NCBI GenBank assembly: GCA_030674185.1
Contig: CM060307.1
Span: 35,990,298 to 36,054,297, forward strand
From: Monoplex corrugatus
Taxonomy: Eukaryota; Mollusca; Gastropoda; Littorinimorpha; Ranellidae
Direction of reading: 5' to 3'
DNA length: 64,000 bases
Both the position numbers and the translations under genes were made by a program. The notes under the pieces are model-generated. The model made no database searches. It was given only the letters and a program-made list of their open reading frames with translations, and was not told where the DNA came from. Numbering within the stretch: position 1 is the first letter of the stretch; each line of letters opens with the position of its first letter. Shown here piece by piece: positions 47,985-59,140 of this stretch.

Positions 47985-48390
47985 CCACCATCTCTGCTGG
48001 GCTTGTTGTGTAATACAACCTGCTATTTGCCTTTCCCATCCACATCAGCGCTGCCTTTCATGCAATCGATCACGACATACTACTTCACCGATTTCGCCGA
48101 GGTGCAGAGGCTTTTATGATGCTGTGTATAAGTACTTCCGTTCATATTTGTCTGATCGAAGAAGGAAAGTGATACTTAAACCGTGCATTATCCTTTCCCT
48201 CAGATTGTGAAGTACGGGCTTCCTTACTGGCCCGTATTGAGATGTCGTTTTTTGTGTGTACTGTAAATGAAAGAGACGGCGTCGTTCTTCATTTTTCTGT
48301 TTGCATCACTTCACTCGGCCATGTGTTGCAGAGGTATTACGTCAGAAATGAAACTCGTGGTTAAGTTGTGTAGAGCCTTCACTCCAAGTC
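47985..48390 (+). mobile_element. L2-like RT fragment, decayed
   Basis: Frame: ISAAFHAIDHDILLHRFRRG (RT motif A, usual SAAFDTIDHDILLHRL). Then in another frame YFRSYLSDRRRKV, and VKYGLPYWPVL, corresponding to LKYGVPQGSVLGP. Several frame changes. Confidence 0.75.
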
Positions 48391-48496
48391 CAATTTTACC
48401 GTATGCAGTTGTATAGATAGTGGTGGTGGGAGTGTTACTAGTAGATGAAAGACTGGATGTCTTGAAATCAGTATGAGATTCAACGAGGAGAAACTG

Positions 48497-48695
48497 AAGA
48501 GCGGCGGGGCATTGGTGCTCCGGATCCCATCCACGCCCTCGTGGTGTTTTTTGTTAACTTCGGCGTGTGACTTGGCCACTGACTTCAGGGAATCAGGACT
48601 GATGATCGTGGGGAAAGACCTGCTGGCTGCTCAGAAAGATGGCAAACTTGGGATTCCGTTCGGGGCGTGTCAGACCTTGTTGAACAGCAAAATGG
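48497..48695 (+). repeat. Interspersed repeat S7, copy 2 (long)
   Basis: Contains both the GGGGCATTGGTGCTCCGGAT, CCCATCCACGCCCTCGTGGT block and the ACTTCAGGGAATCAGGACTG, GGCAAACTTGGGATTCCG block, linking 14850-14912 and 24515-24625 into one family. Confidence 0.8.
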
Positions 48696-49139
48696 GCTGT
48701 ATCTGGAGCATCGTGCCCGACCACTTTCGGGGCCGTTCAAACAACCCTTTAGTTGAAGTAAGACAACGTTTGGAGCTTCCAACTGCTAACTGTCGAGACT
48801 ATAGTTAACGGAAGGGTGAGGGGAGGGGGGGGGGACTGGTGGCAGGGCGGGCTGCCTGAAAGAGAGATGAAGACCAGAGTTGGACGAGAGAAGGGTCTAC
48901 CGTTCTCTCTTGGTCCAGAGTGGCTGGGCTGGGCTGGGCCTGGTTGGTGCGCGTTGTGTAGCTGTCCCGGGGTTTGTCATCTTTCCACCTTGCCATTGGT
49001 TTGTAAATAAGGCGACTGATGGCTGGGTCCGGTGGCCATGCGGTGCATGGACAGTCCTCCCCCCCCCCTTTGCTTGATGGGATAGCTGTTGGGTGGCGTT
49101 GGGGGCTTCAGGGTAGGGGAGTGGGGGTGATCATCCGGA

Positions 49140-49205
49140 GAGTGGCGGGGCATTGGTGCTCTGGGTCCCATCCGCGCCCTGGTGGTGTTTCTTATTAACA
49201 CGACG
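49140..49205 (+). repeat. Interspersed repeat S7, copy 3 (short)
   Basis: GGGGCATTGGTGCTCTGGGT, CCCATCCGCGCCCTGGTGGT and GTTTCTTATTAAC. 640 bp from copy 2. Confidence 0.8.
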
Positions 49206-49214
49206 GACAAAACT

Positions 49215-49410
49215 GCCAGATAATAAAGACGCCGGACTTCCCCGTCGGAAGGTCTTGAGTTCGACTTTACCTTGTATCACCTGGTGGGTAAAAAGTGCAG
49301 ATATTTTTTCGACCTATGCCCACCCCCACTACCCGTCCTGGTCAACGTACGTGCAGACCTACAAACGGCTAACTCCCTTCATTTGTATACGCACACAGAA
49401 AATCGAGAAT
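49215..49410 (+). mobile_element. SINE family S2, copy 3, with tRNA-like start
   Basis: GACGCCGGACTTCCCCGTCG, GAAGGTCTTGAGTTCGACTT (B-box-like), then GTCAACGTACGTGCAGACCT and CATTTGTATACGCACAC. Confidence 0.7.
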
Positions 49411-50193
49411 GTACGTTAACGATATTTAAAAAATTTTTTTTTATTTATTTATTTATTTTTAGATTGTTGATACGCTAAAATACTCAGTATGCACACCTCC
49501 GAAAAGTGTGACTTGCTACATGACTTCAGATGATTTCTTCATTTGGGCCATATCCCCTCATGAAGGGGCGTGCATTACAAAATAAATGAAGTTATTGAAG
49601 CGACTGTTGTAAGCAAGTAAGCACTATTTATCAGTGTTGAGTGAATCAGTTTTGTAACAGACACATAACCAAGAGATAAAGAAACGTTAAAGAGTTAAAG
49701 AAAGAAAGAGAGAGAGAGGAGGGAGGGAGGAGGAGGGAGGAGGAGGAGGAGAACCGACAAAACGATCATGCATTGAAAAGGCCACTTATGATGATAGTGT
49801 ATGAATTAAGTGGTCGGTTTTTAGTCCACGAACGCAGAAAAAGGAAATGAATACAGCATAGCTAACAGACCGCTTGTCTCCCTTGTCATGTCGTTTAACA
49901 GGCGGGTAAGAGTCAGGAAGTGCGAAAGAACCGAGTCTCATATCAGATATGGACAGCAGTCTCACATCACTAAAATGTTATGTCAACACATTGCCTGAAC
50001 TTTCTGCTGGCATTCACATATCTGGGCGAACTTTGAATTTGCCGCAGTAAGTCTGCTGCACATGGAGTGACGATGAAAGTACTGCGTTTACTTTGTGTAG
50101 AATCCTTTTTTTAAAAACAGAAATCGACAAATTTTTATGATCATTGCTATTCTTATCATTAGTAGTAGTAGCGGTCTTAATAATATAAACATG

Positions 50194-50198
50194 ATGTA

Positions 50199-50283
<85 letters not shown>

Positions 50284-50375
50284 GTATGCATGTATGTATT
50301 TATGTATGTTATGTATGTATGTATGTATGTGTATGTACGTAGTTACGTATGTACGTATGTATGTATGTATGTATG

Positions 50376-50458
<83 letters not shown>

Positions 50459-50580
50459 CGCTCTGTCCAATCAGTTCAACCAACCAATCAGCCAACCAAC
50501 CAACCAACCAACTAACCAACCAACCAACCAACCAACCAACCAACCAACCAACCAACCAACCAACCAACCAACCAACCAAA
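50194..50580. repeat. (TG)n, (TATG)n, (TG)n and (CCAA)n
   Basis: TG 50202-50272, TATG/TACG 50273-50378, TG 50379-50455, CCAA 50474-50578. Confidence 0.97.
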
Positions 50581-51384
50581 GAAACAAACAAAAACACTCT
50601 TTTTATAAAATCAAGCGGCGGTTGGGAGATTTTAAGTGGATTAGTACAATGATTTCAGAACATCGCGCCTGGCATTGTCACCAGAGCTAAAAAACTTGGA
50701 ACTGATCTCTCATGTTTTGAAGCACTGTGCTGGTTTTCTGAAGCAAAAACATTTGACCACAACCCCCCCCCCCCCCCCACCCGGCCAAACTAGGGGAGAA
50801 ATAGCATTTCTTTACCAACCGACCGATCAGATCTTTGATTTCACTTCAAGAACACTTTTCATTTCAGGTTTTCAGTGTAGACAAGAATTCAAAACGGGAA
50901 AGTTTGAGTTGTCGAGCTTTTCTCAACTTCCATCGAAAATGCTGGATTCCAGTGGCCGATCCATGAACTTGAAAGTTTTCAAGTCAAACACTGCTTTCAT
51001 GCTCGTGTCTTCAGTGCTGCTAGTTTGAAATTTTCTCATGTTCCTGAGTTGTGTGCTTATTTTCTGTTTATTTTGCCTCTTCTACTTCTTCATCTTTTTC
51101 TTCTTTTTCTTGTCTTTGTTCGCATTTTCTTTTAAAGTTTGCCTTCGCTTGGAGTTCTTTGAGTACATCGACCATGTTGCTGTAATAAGGAGTTTTTGCT
51201 CTGTACTCCACGTCGTTGCCGTCATCAACATTATCGTCGCTGTCTTGTCATCACCAAAACATCGTATAGGTTAAAAATCCCTTGCGTCCTTTGATTTCTC
51301 CAAGCTAGGAAGAATAAATGAAGGAAAAAAAAAAGAATAAATCAGTGAAAAAAAAGTAGATTATGAAGTAAAGAACATAAAATG

Positions 51385-51535
51385 ATAACAGTAATGCTGT
51401 TGCTGTCTCTATTACTACTACTGCTACCTACTACTACTACTGCTACTACTATTACTACTACTGCTACTTCTACTACTGATGATAATGGCGGTGGTGATGA
51501 TGATGATGATATGATGATGACACACATGCACGCAC
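51385..51535. repeat. (CTA)n and (GAT)n trinucleotide repeats
   Basis: CTACTACTG units 51410-51476, then GATGATGAT to 51520. Confidence 0.93.
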
Positions 51536-51540
51536 GCACA

Positions 51541-51617
51541 CGTGGTCTATCTGAGGATCGAACCCACGACCTCTACGTTACCAGCATAGCGCCCTAACCA
51601 GCTGAGCCAACAGTCGT
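51541..51617 (-). pseudogene. tRNA-like sequence, anticodon GGT (Thr-like), probably a SINE head
   Basis: The reverse complement reads GGCTCAGCTGGTTAGGGCGC, TATGCTGGTAACGTAGAGGT and CGTGGGTTCGATCCTC. The D arm pairs (GCTC/GGGC). The anticodon arm CTATG/CGTAG pairs with loop CTGGTAA. The T arm pairs at 4 of 5 positions with loop TTCGATC. The acceptor arms (CGACTGT and ATAGACC) do not pair, so it is not an intact tRNA gene. Confidence 0.65.
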
Positions 51618-52012
51618 AGTTAGAAAATACACCAGCTCGTGTTAGACGTTATTAGTGCAATGATCGTGTGGTTCAAAAGAAGGGAGAACCCGGTTATGAT
51701 AATATAACAAAAATACAAACGTTGCAATGGCTCTTTATCATCATAGTCTGCGTTCACAACGAACAAGAGGAATTATTCTCTTGTCTTTCAAGTTCAAACT
51801 TCAAAGCTACGAATACTTCATTACTCCAGAATAGTTCCACTAGGTTCCAATAAACGTTTACAGCGATTCTACACACACAGCGTAAGCATGCAGGCAGAAA
51901 AGTGCATTACTTTAAGCCGTCATTTGAGAAATATAGGTGGAGAGGCGTAGTGTGTGTGTTCGTTCGTACGTTATTTCTTTTAACGTCTGTTCACATATGT
52001 GCTTTTAGACGG

Positions 52013-52157
<145 letters not shown>

Positions 52158-52669
52158 CAAGCAAGCTTTCGCAATACCATTATCATGGTTTACATAAACA
52201 ACGCGGCGAACAGATAAATAGATAAAGACTGTCAAATTAGATTAATAGGAGAAGGAGAGAGGGGAAGATAGAGAGCTAGCTTTCCTGTTATTATTATCAT
52301 AAATTGTTAACACAACAAATAAGTAAATCATAGATGGATACATTATCAGATTAGATCAGTAGGAAGGGAGAAAAAATAAGACACAGTTGGGAAGTTTAGG
52401 GAAGGAAATCAAATAAAATATGCGCAGATGACTAAATCAAATGCTAGATAGATACAACAGTGAAATATAATGACAATTCACAAAGCAGAGTTGGGAAGAA
52501 AATCTAGTCATTATTACACTAAACACAAGTATATTGATAATTCATTCATTGTCATAATAGTAATAATGAAATATTCATGTTTCCCATAGCAACAGCACGC
52601 GTGCGTTTGCACACCTAAATTCATTCATACGTGCGCAAACACATAAAGTGAATTATATATAATCAAACA

Positions 52670-52975
52670 TGATGGTGATAACAGCAACAACAACAACAAC
52701 AACGATGAGGAGGAGGAGGAGGAGGAGGAGGATGACGGTAGTAATGATGAGACTGATAATGATGATGAGGGTAATGCCGACGACAGTTTTAATGATGATT
52801 ATGATGATAATATTAACAGTGAAGATGATGAAAGTAATAAAAATGATAATAACAGTAATGATAGTGCTGATGCTACCAACACTAATAATAATGATAACAT
52901 TGATGGTGATTGATGATGATGATGATGATGATAACAACAACAACAATAGATGTGACGATGATGATGGCGACGAAT
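52670..52975. repeat. (CAA)n, (GAG)n and (GAT)n region
   Basis: Impure trinucleotide repeats; purest are GAG at 52706-52731 and GAT at 52907-52932. Confidence 0.92.
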
Positions 52976-53060
52976 ACGACTCCATTTGTTAATGCATAGT
53001 ACATGCTAAAGCATGAAACCAAGAAACATTACAACTATGTATCAAGTATCAGGATTGTGT

Positions 53061-53065
<5 letters not shown>

Positions 53066-53152
<87 letters not shown>

Positions 53153-53300
53153 ACACTGACACTGGTTTATTGCCATTGACATTTTTGTCCTTGTGGCAAG
53201 GAGTACAAAACAAATTCATTAATTCTACGGCGACGTTTTCACGAAATAAAGATGATGCTTTTAGAAAGAAAAGGTTGAAACAATAATGATAAGTAAACAT
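53066..53300 (-). mobile_element. (GA)n plus a LINE 3'-tail remnant
   Basis: GA run 53066-53148, then GACTGACACTGACACTGGTT, TATTGCCATTGACATTTTTG and TCCTTGTGGCAAGG. This parallels the 3' end of the LINE at 33176-33250, so it is probably a tail of the same family read on the minus strand. Confidence 0.55.
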
Positions 53301-53499
53301 AAATGAATGTTAAATATGCACGTTCAATTGCATATTCCTACCTAGTATTCCAAGAACATGGTGAGAAAAACAGACACCTGGAAGCATAGTCCATTACACA
53401 ATCCTGAACTATCATATGCTTGTATACAGGCAGGTCTGTATACACTCGTATATACACTCCGATTTATAAATATAGTCATGTCTAACATCACATCCATTT

Positions 53500-53531
53500 A
53501 ACTTCTTTTTATATATATATATAAAAAGATG

Positions 53532-53597
<66 letters not shown>
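53500..53597. repeat. TATA palindrome and (GA)n
   Basis: CTTTTTATATATATATATAA, then AAAG, forms a perfect short hairpin at 53507-53530; a GA run follows to 53597. Confidence 0.95.
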
Positions 53598-53602
<5 letters not shown>

Positions 53603-53821
53603 TGTGTGTTTGGAGTTTGTTCAAAACGGTTTCATCGTACTCGGACAACTCTGTTGAACTGCACGCAAATGTGCCAGCGGTTGTGTAGCAGACGAGGTCT
53701 TGAAATGGGGAGAGAAGGGTGGGAACGGGACCACTGATAGCACTGACACTATCAGAATGATTGGCACGTTTAGATCTCAGCGAACACCACTGCTTATCAA
53801 TTAAGCTATAGCGACAGATTC

Positions 53822-53970
53822 AGTCTCAGTTTCAGTTTCTCAAAATGGCGTCTCTGCGTATGGAATAAATTCCATATGCACTGATGCCACCAATGTCATA
53901 CGATTCATAAAGATCTAAAATAGATCATGGAATAAGCCGTACTCATCCGCAGAAGCCCTACAGGCTGCTA
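53822..53970 (-). mobile_element. SINE family S1, copy 5
   Basis: The reverse complement reads GTAGGGCTTCTGCGGATGAG, GGTGGCATCAGTGCATATGG and CATTTTGAGAAACTGAAACT. The only S1 copy in the opposite orientation. Confidence 0.8.
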
Positions 53971-53974
53971 TGAG

Positions 53975-54000
53975 AGAGAGGGAGGGGAGGGAGAGAGCGT

Positions 54001-54052
<52 letters not shown>
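53975..54052. repeat. (GA)n microsatellite abutting the receptor 5' splice site
   Basis: Impure GA from 53975 to 54052. In the transcript the donor GTAAGACC is followed at once by about 75 nt of (UC)n. Confidence 0.96.
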
Positions 54053-54054
<2 letters not shown>

Positions 54055-54059
54055 CTTAC

Positions 54060-54445
54060 CTGTACAGAGCGCACAAGACGAGAACATTGCCCAGAATGGT
54101 CCACAGTGTGATGACGGCCAGCAGGAAGGTGACGACCACGAACAGGAGGAAAGAGGAGAACTTGGTGGTACACACAGGACTGGTCAGTTTCCACACGCTG
54201 CTCATATTGGACTGGCAATCCGCCAGCCACACTGCCGCCTCCACCACATTAAAACGTTGACCGACAGCTTGACCCAAGGGGTCAAGGTCAGCTATATAGG
54301 TCATGTTGAGGCCCACTGACGATGGGGATGCGGGGTTGGCGTCCTTGGTGACCTGGTCTGCCAGGTGGCGGTTGTCGTCTCCCCACAGAACGAGTGACGG
54401 CGTGAGTAGAGTAGACAGACTGGCATCCAACAAGGCTCCATCCAT
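54060..54445 (-). CDS. Biogenic-amine-like GPCR, first coding exon (N-terminus and TM1)
   Basis: ATG at 54445 has a strong context (ACACCATGG), and an in-frame TGA lies upstream with no ATG between, which supports the start. It encodes 128 residues plus two bases. There is a 95-residue extracellular N-terminus without a signal peptide and with two N-glycosylation sequons (N47-M-T and N80-M-S). TM1 is at about 98-125, ending TILGNVLVLCALY (N120 = 1.50). The exon ends TACAG/GTAAGA at 54060. Splicing to 47276 gives CALYRYRCLRTMSN, a normal first intracellular loop, and the frame fits exactly. The phase-2 break after TM1 and the shared charge pattern make it certain that the two exons are one gene. 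Confidence 0.9.
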
Positions 54446-56053
54446 GGTGTGGGGCCTCCCGCACTTGGTTACCTCGATTCCACCCCTTACTTCATCAGTT
54501 CATTTCTATTCAATTGCTTCGGCGATGCCATTGTTTCCTTAAAACCATTTGTTTACTGAGCATCACTCCAGGTGCAGCTTACGCTGTTATTTCAATTCCA
54601 TACCGGTTCAGTTTATTTTAGTGATCACAACAGCTTGGATCACTTCCAGTTTTTTTCCCATTTCTAGTCTTAATTCATCACTTAAAACCTTGAATCGTCA
54701 TCACGATTCGACGATTGTCTTTTAAATATTTTAACCTGATTCATTATTTCAGCAGCCATTTGGATCCTTTCCTCACTTAAACGGTTTCAATACTAGTTCT
54801 TCATTGCAGTAAAAACTCGGATTTTTTTTTAACGATTCCACCCTCAACTTAATCCTTTTCAGCTTTGAGTCATTCCTGTCATAGTTCTGTCCCATTTTTA
54901 TGAATCATTTCAAGTTTCATCTGTCAATTCAGTACGACCTTGGATTTCACTGCAGCTGGAATCCTGGCTGTTATACCAGTAGAAGAGCAAGGAAGAACCA
55001 TGAATGGAGAAAGAAATTCCCCCTAAGGTTAAGAAAATGTATGGAGGAAAGAAGAAATAAATATAAAAAAATAAATTAATAGATAAATAAGTACATAGAT
55101 AATGTATGCACACGGTCTCACTTATATATCTTACATTCCGTTTTAACCGCAGAAAAGGACAAAGTAATGAGCAAACTCCCTTGAGGTATACAGATGAAAT
55201 GTTACAACTGGTTCAGGTGAAATCAGATAGATAAGTAAGTGGTCCAGCCGACTCATTGAAGCAACAGATCATAGATGAGCAGTCTTAGTTGCACATTATC
55301 TGATGCAGTTAGATCATCAATTTTGTTTATGATCAGTATTCATTGATGGATCCGTTTGGTCAAGTTTCACGTCTAGCGTTAGTGAAAGCAGAAAGGTTGA
55401 ACTGAACTGATATGTTGGAGATGCTCATAAACTGTCCGTTTCACACACGTGGTCCATCTTTGTCGTGCTGTCCATAGCTGACAAGCCATCTAACGGCTGT
55501 ACAAGTCGGTGTCTCGTCAGCGTAGAGGTGTTCAGTAGGGCTTTCATTAGCTTAGGTAAGTGTATGTTTACTTACAACCGGGTTCAATGTGAGAGGCTGG
55601 CTTGGATAGCCTTTCAGAACTGTTCAGTATCCCCGTTTTCCTTTACACGGTTCCTTAAAAATAGTTGGATTGAAAAGTTTCTCAGCTTAACAAAGTTACT
55701 TCGTTCAGCTTATCACATGACAAATATTGTACACAAGTCTGTCAAGAGTTGTATCGATTTACAGGCGGCAACACAATTATCTGCTTTAATTTTGTAGTTC
55801 AGAACGTGGTTTAAACCGAAGCAACAATAATCAAGAAGTTCGAGAAAGTTCAGGGACTTTATGGTAGTTCAGACCTGGTTTCAGCATAAGCAGTAGATCC
55901 TAAAAAGTTGATGAACAAGGGGAGATCTGTGCATTTTGACGTAGACACCTGTCTCTGCATAAACAGGATATTTACAGTCTTGTTTCTTTATGGTTCTTTA
56001 ACTCAGAGCCTGGTTTCAGCGTAGAGAGGGAAGTAAAGGCAGACATGGCTCAC
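54446..56053. other. Receptor 5' region, largely unassigned
   Basis: Immediately upstream of the ATG is probable 5' UTR. A degenerate repeat with TTCAGACCTGGTTTCAGC appears near 55790, 55865 and 56000. Short open frames have no recognisable product. Confidence 0.4.
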
Positions 56054-56129
56054 TGTGCGGATCCTGAAGATGGAAGTCGTTTGGTCGGTAGTGGTCGGCC
56101 AGCTCTTGCTTGCCTTCTTCTGCCTGGCC
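56054..56129 (-). other. Possible upstream exon of the receptor gene
   Basis: Minus strand: acceptor-like AATGTGTTTCAG, then 76 nt with coding-like composition (GQAEEGKQELADHYRPNDFH), then donor-like ACA/GTGAGC. Alternatively the plus strand reads MEVVWSVVVGQLLLAFFCLA, a signal-peptide-like start, but it stops seven codons later. Neither reading is proven. Confidence 0.25.
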
Positions 56130-56365
56130 CTGAAACACATTAATTAACTGGAATCAGACAGCTGACATCAATCGTGCAAACAGAACCAACGAAAGTAGAA
56201 TAACTCGTGTTTAATTCGCGAAAGCAAGACATGACATTAACCTGTTATTTATACCTTCCTTACTCATCTAGACTGAACAAAGAGATAAACAACTAGGTAT
56301 TGGCTTCTTTGTGTATGCACACAACCGAAACAGACAGATGATATACACTTTTCGCACAAGATGGA
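56130..56365. other. No recognised feature
   Basis: Short unassigned spacer. Confidence 0.4.
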
Positions 56366-56369
56366 GTAT

Positions 56370-56404
<35 letters not shown>

Positions 56405-56428
56405 ACACACACACACACACACAACAAA

Positions 56429-56463
<35 letters not shown>

Positions 56464-56481
56464 ACACGCGCGCGCGCGCGC

Positions 56482-56530
<49 letters not shown>

Positions 56531-56545
56531 GCGCACACGCACGCG
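56366..56545. repeat. (CA)n, (CG)n and (GA)n microsatellites
   Basis: CA 56372-56463 with slips, CG 56466-56482, GA 56484-56526. Confidence 0.97.
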
Positions 56546-56667
56546 CACCAACACACACCACACACACTGTTAATATTAATCATGCATTAAAGAGTGTTAC
56601 TTGATTTTGTGTTGTTTGTTTGTTTGTTTGTTTGTTTTGCTTTCTTTCTATTTCCTTCGTGTTGTCC

Positions 56668-56812
56668 TCATGCCAGCGCATGGACTTCGTGTGCAGACTT
56701 ATGGCTTGTGCCATGATCACTTTAGAGCTAATCCATCACATGGCATCAGTGACCTCAGTGCAGATGGAATTTATTCCGACCGCGAAGACGCTGTCTTGAG
56801 AAACTGAAACCT
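56668..56812 (+). mobile_element. SINE family S1, copy 6
   Basis: GTGCCATGATCACTTTAGAG, CATCACATGGCATCAGTGAC and TGTCTTGAGAAACTGAAAC. Confidence 0.8.
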
Positions 56813-56829
56813 CTTGTTTGTCACACCTG

Positions 56830-58095
56830 AACTTTGACACCATTGTATGAGGAACAAACTTATCACACCATTGTATGAGGAACAAACTTATGACACATTG
56901 TATGAGGAAAAACTTATGACACCATTGTATGAGGAATAAACTTATGACACCATTGTATGAGGAACAAACTTATGACACCATTGTATGAGGAACAAACTTA
57001 TGATACCATTGTATGAGGAACAAACTTATGACACCATTGTATGAGGAATAAACTTATGACACCATTGTATGAGGAACAAACTTATGACACCATTGTATGA
57101 GGAACAAACTTATGACACCATTGTATGAGGAATAAACTTATGACACCATTGTATGAGGAATAAACTTATGACACCATTGTATGAGGAATAAACTTAGACA
57201 CCATTGTTTCAGGAATAAACTTATGACACCATTGTTTCAGGAATAAACTTATGACACCATTGTTTCAGGAACAAACTTATGACACCATTGTATGAGGAAT
57301 AAACTTATGACACCATTGTATGAGGAATAAACTTATGACACCATTGTTTGAGGAACAAACTTATGACACCATTGTATAGGAACAAACTTATGACACCATT
57401 GTATGAGAACAACTTACGAACATGTTCAGAATAAATATGACACCATTGTTTAGGAATAAACTTATGACACCATTGTTTCAGGAATAAACTTATGACACCA
57501 TTGTTAGGAATAAACTTATGACACCATTGTTATGAGCAATAAACGTATGACACCATGTGTGAGGAATAACTGACATCATTGTTTGAGAATAAAAGTTAGA
57601 CATCATTGTTTGAGGAATAAACTTATGACACCATTTTATGAGCAATAGACATATGACTCATTGTATGAGCAATAAACTTACGACACCATTGTATGAGCAA
57701 TAAACTTATGACATCATTTATGAGCATAGACTATGACATCATGCATGGCAATAACTACTACACCATTGTATGAGCAATAAACTTACGACACATTGTGTTG
57801 AGTAATAAACGTATGACATCATTGTATGAGCAATAAACTTATGACATCATTGTATAGTAATAAACGTATGACATCATTGTATGAGGAAAAAACTCATGAC
57901 ACCATTGCATTAGCAATAAACGTATGACACCATTGTACGAGGAATAAACTTATGACACCATTGTATTAGCAATAAACTTATGACACCATTCTGTGAGCAA
58001 TAAACTGATGACACCATTGTATGAGCAATACACGTATGACACCATTGTATGAGCAATAAACTTATGACACCATTGTATGAGCAATAAACTTATCC
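56830..58095 (+). repeat. 28-bp minisatellite, about 45 copies, rich in AATAAA
   Basis: Unit: TATGACACCATTGTATGAGG, then AATAAACT (or AACAAACT). Three zones differ: GAGGAAYAAAC at left, TTTCAGGAATAAAC in the middle (57200-57530) and GAGCAATAAAC at right. Many units contain a plus-strand AATAAA. Decayed units cluster at 57400-57800. Confidence 0.97.
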
Positions 58096-58509
58096 AACCA
58101 CATGCGGGATTGACGTTACATAGGTAAAAGTGGTTACTAATGACTTCTTTTGCAACCCATCAGTTTTTTTAAGAGCTGACAATTTTCTGACCTTTTCTTG
58201 CATTTTGTTCACTATAATAATAACATTAAAGGATTTTCATCTTGACATTGCCACCGTTAAAAATTACCGTCGGTTAGCTGCTTTAGAAATTTTGCAGTCT
58301 CTTGCAGTGCTTTTGATCCCTTTACTAAAGGTCACGCTAGGTTGTATGGTGCTTTGGACCACTTTCATCAAAGTTAGAATGGTCATCAGCCAGTTTCATC
58401 AGCAGTTTGGTAACTGCTCAGTTCGCCATCAAAATAAACCAGACAGTATGTTCCTGTTCCATTGATCATTTTCTTCACAATGAGATGATCATGACTATTT
58501 GACTCAGAA
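58096..58509. other. Unassigned; 111-residue open frame
   Basis: The plus-strand frame 58130-58465 is not recognised and has no splice context. Its end resembles the tandem repeat that follows at 58690. Confidence 0.35.
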
Positions 58510-58516
58510 CTGTTGA

Positions 58517-58563
<47 letters not shown>

Positions 58564-58632
58564 GTCTCTCTTCTGTCTTCTGTCTGTCTGTCTCGTCTCT
58601 CCCTCTCTCTCTCTCTCTCTCTCCTCCCTCTC

Positions 58633-58666
<34 letters not shown>

Positions 58667-58675
58667 GCTGAATTC
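58510..58675. repeat. (CT)n microsatellite, impure
   Basis: CT with CTGT and CTTC interruptions. Confidence 0.97.
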
Positions 58676-58689
58676 ATTACAGTTGAAAC

Positions 58690-59140
58690 GACCATCAGCA
58701 CGAAAGTTTTTCCATGTTGTACACCATTTTGATCACCGTTGTAATCACCTTCAGAATGATGAGTTTCCCATCTCGTTGCACCATTTTGATAACTGTACAA
58801 AATCACCATCAAAAAGATAACCGTTTTTCTCTTGTAGATCATTTTTCTCCGTTTCGTTGTACCATGTTGATAACCGTTGAAATCGCCATCAAAACAATCA
58901 TCTTTCTCCTCTCTCAGATCATTTCAGTAACCCTCATATCACCATCAGATGGATAGTCTTTCTCTTCTCGTAAGCCATTTCGATAACCCGTTCATATAAC
59001 CATCAAAGGAATAATCATCTTTCTCCTCTCGTAAACCATCTCGATAACCGTTCAATTCACCATCAACAAAATAATCCATCTCTTCTCGTGGATGGTTCCG
59101 ATAACCGTCCAAATCACTATCAAACCCAGCCTCACCTTTT
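58690..59140. repeat. Degenerate tandem repeat, about 60 bp, about 7 copies
   Basis: Shared text: ATTTCGATAACCGTTCAAAT, CACCATCAAA, ATAATCATCTTTCTC and CTCTCGTAA. On the minus strand it reads as a repeated acidic peptide (DGELNGYRDGLREEKDDY). Confidence 0.85.

Noticed and set aside
50675..51028. 117-residue plus frame inside the receptor intron
   Set aside because: Includes a poly(C) run read as polyproline; no homology or splice support.
55465..55797. 110-residue plus frame in the receptor upstream region
   Set aside because: Composition is not clearly coding and it overlaps a degenerate repeat; probably chance.
56830..58095. CRISPR-like regular direct repeats
   Set aside because: Units are contiguous without unique spacers, in animal DNA; a minisatellite.
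58130..58465. 111-residue plus frame
   Set aside because: No recognised family or gene context; lies between two tandem arrays and its end resembles the following repeat.
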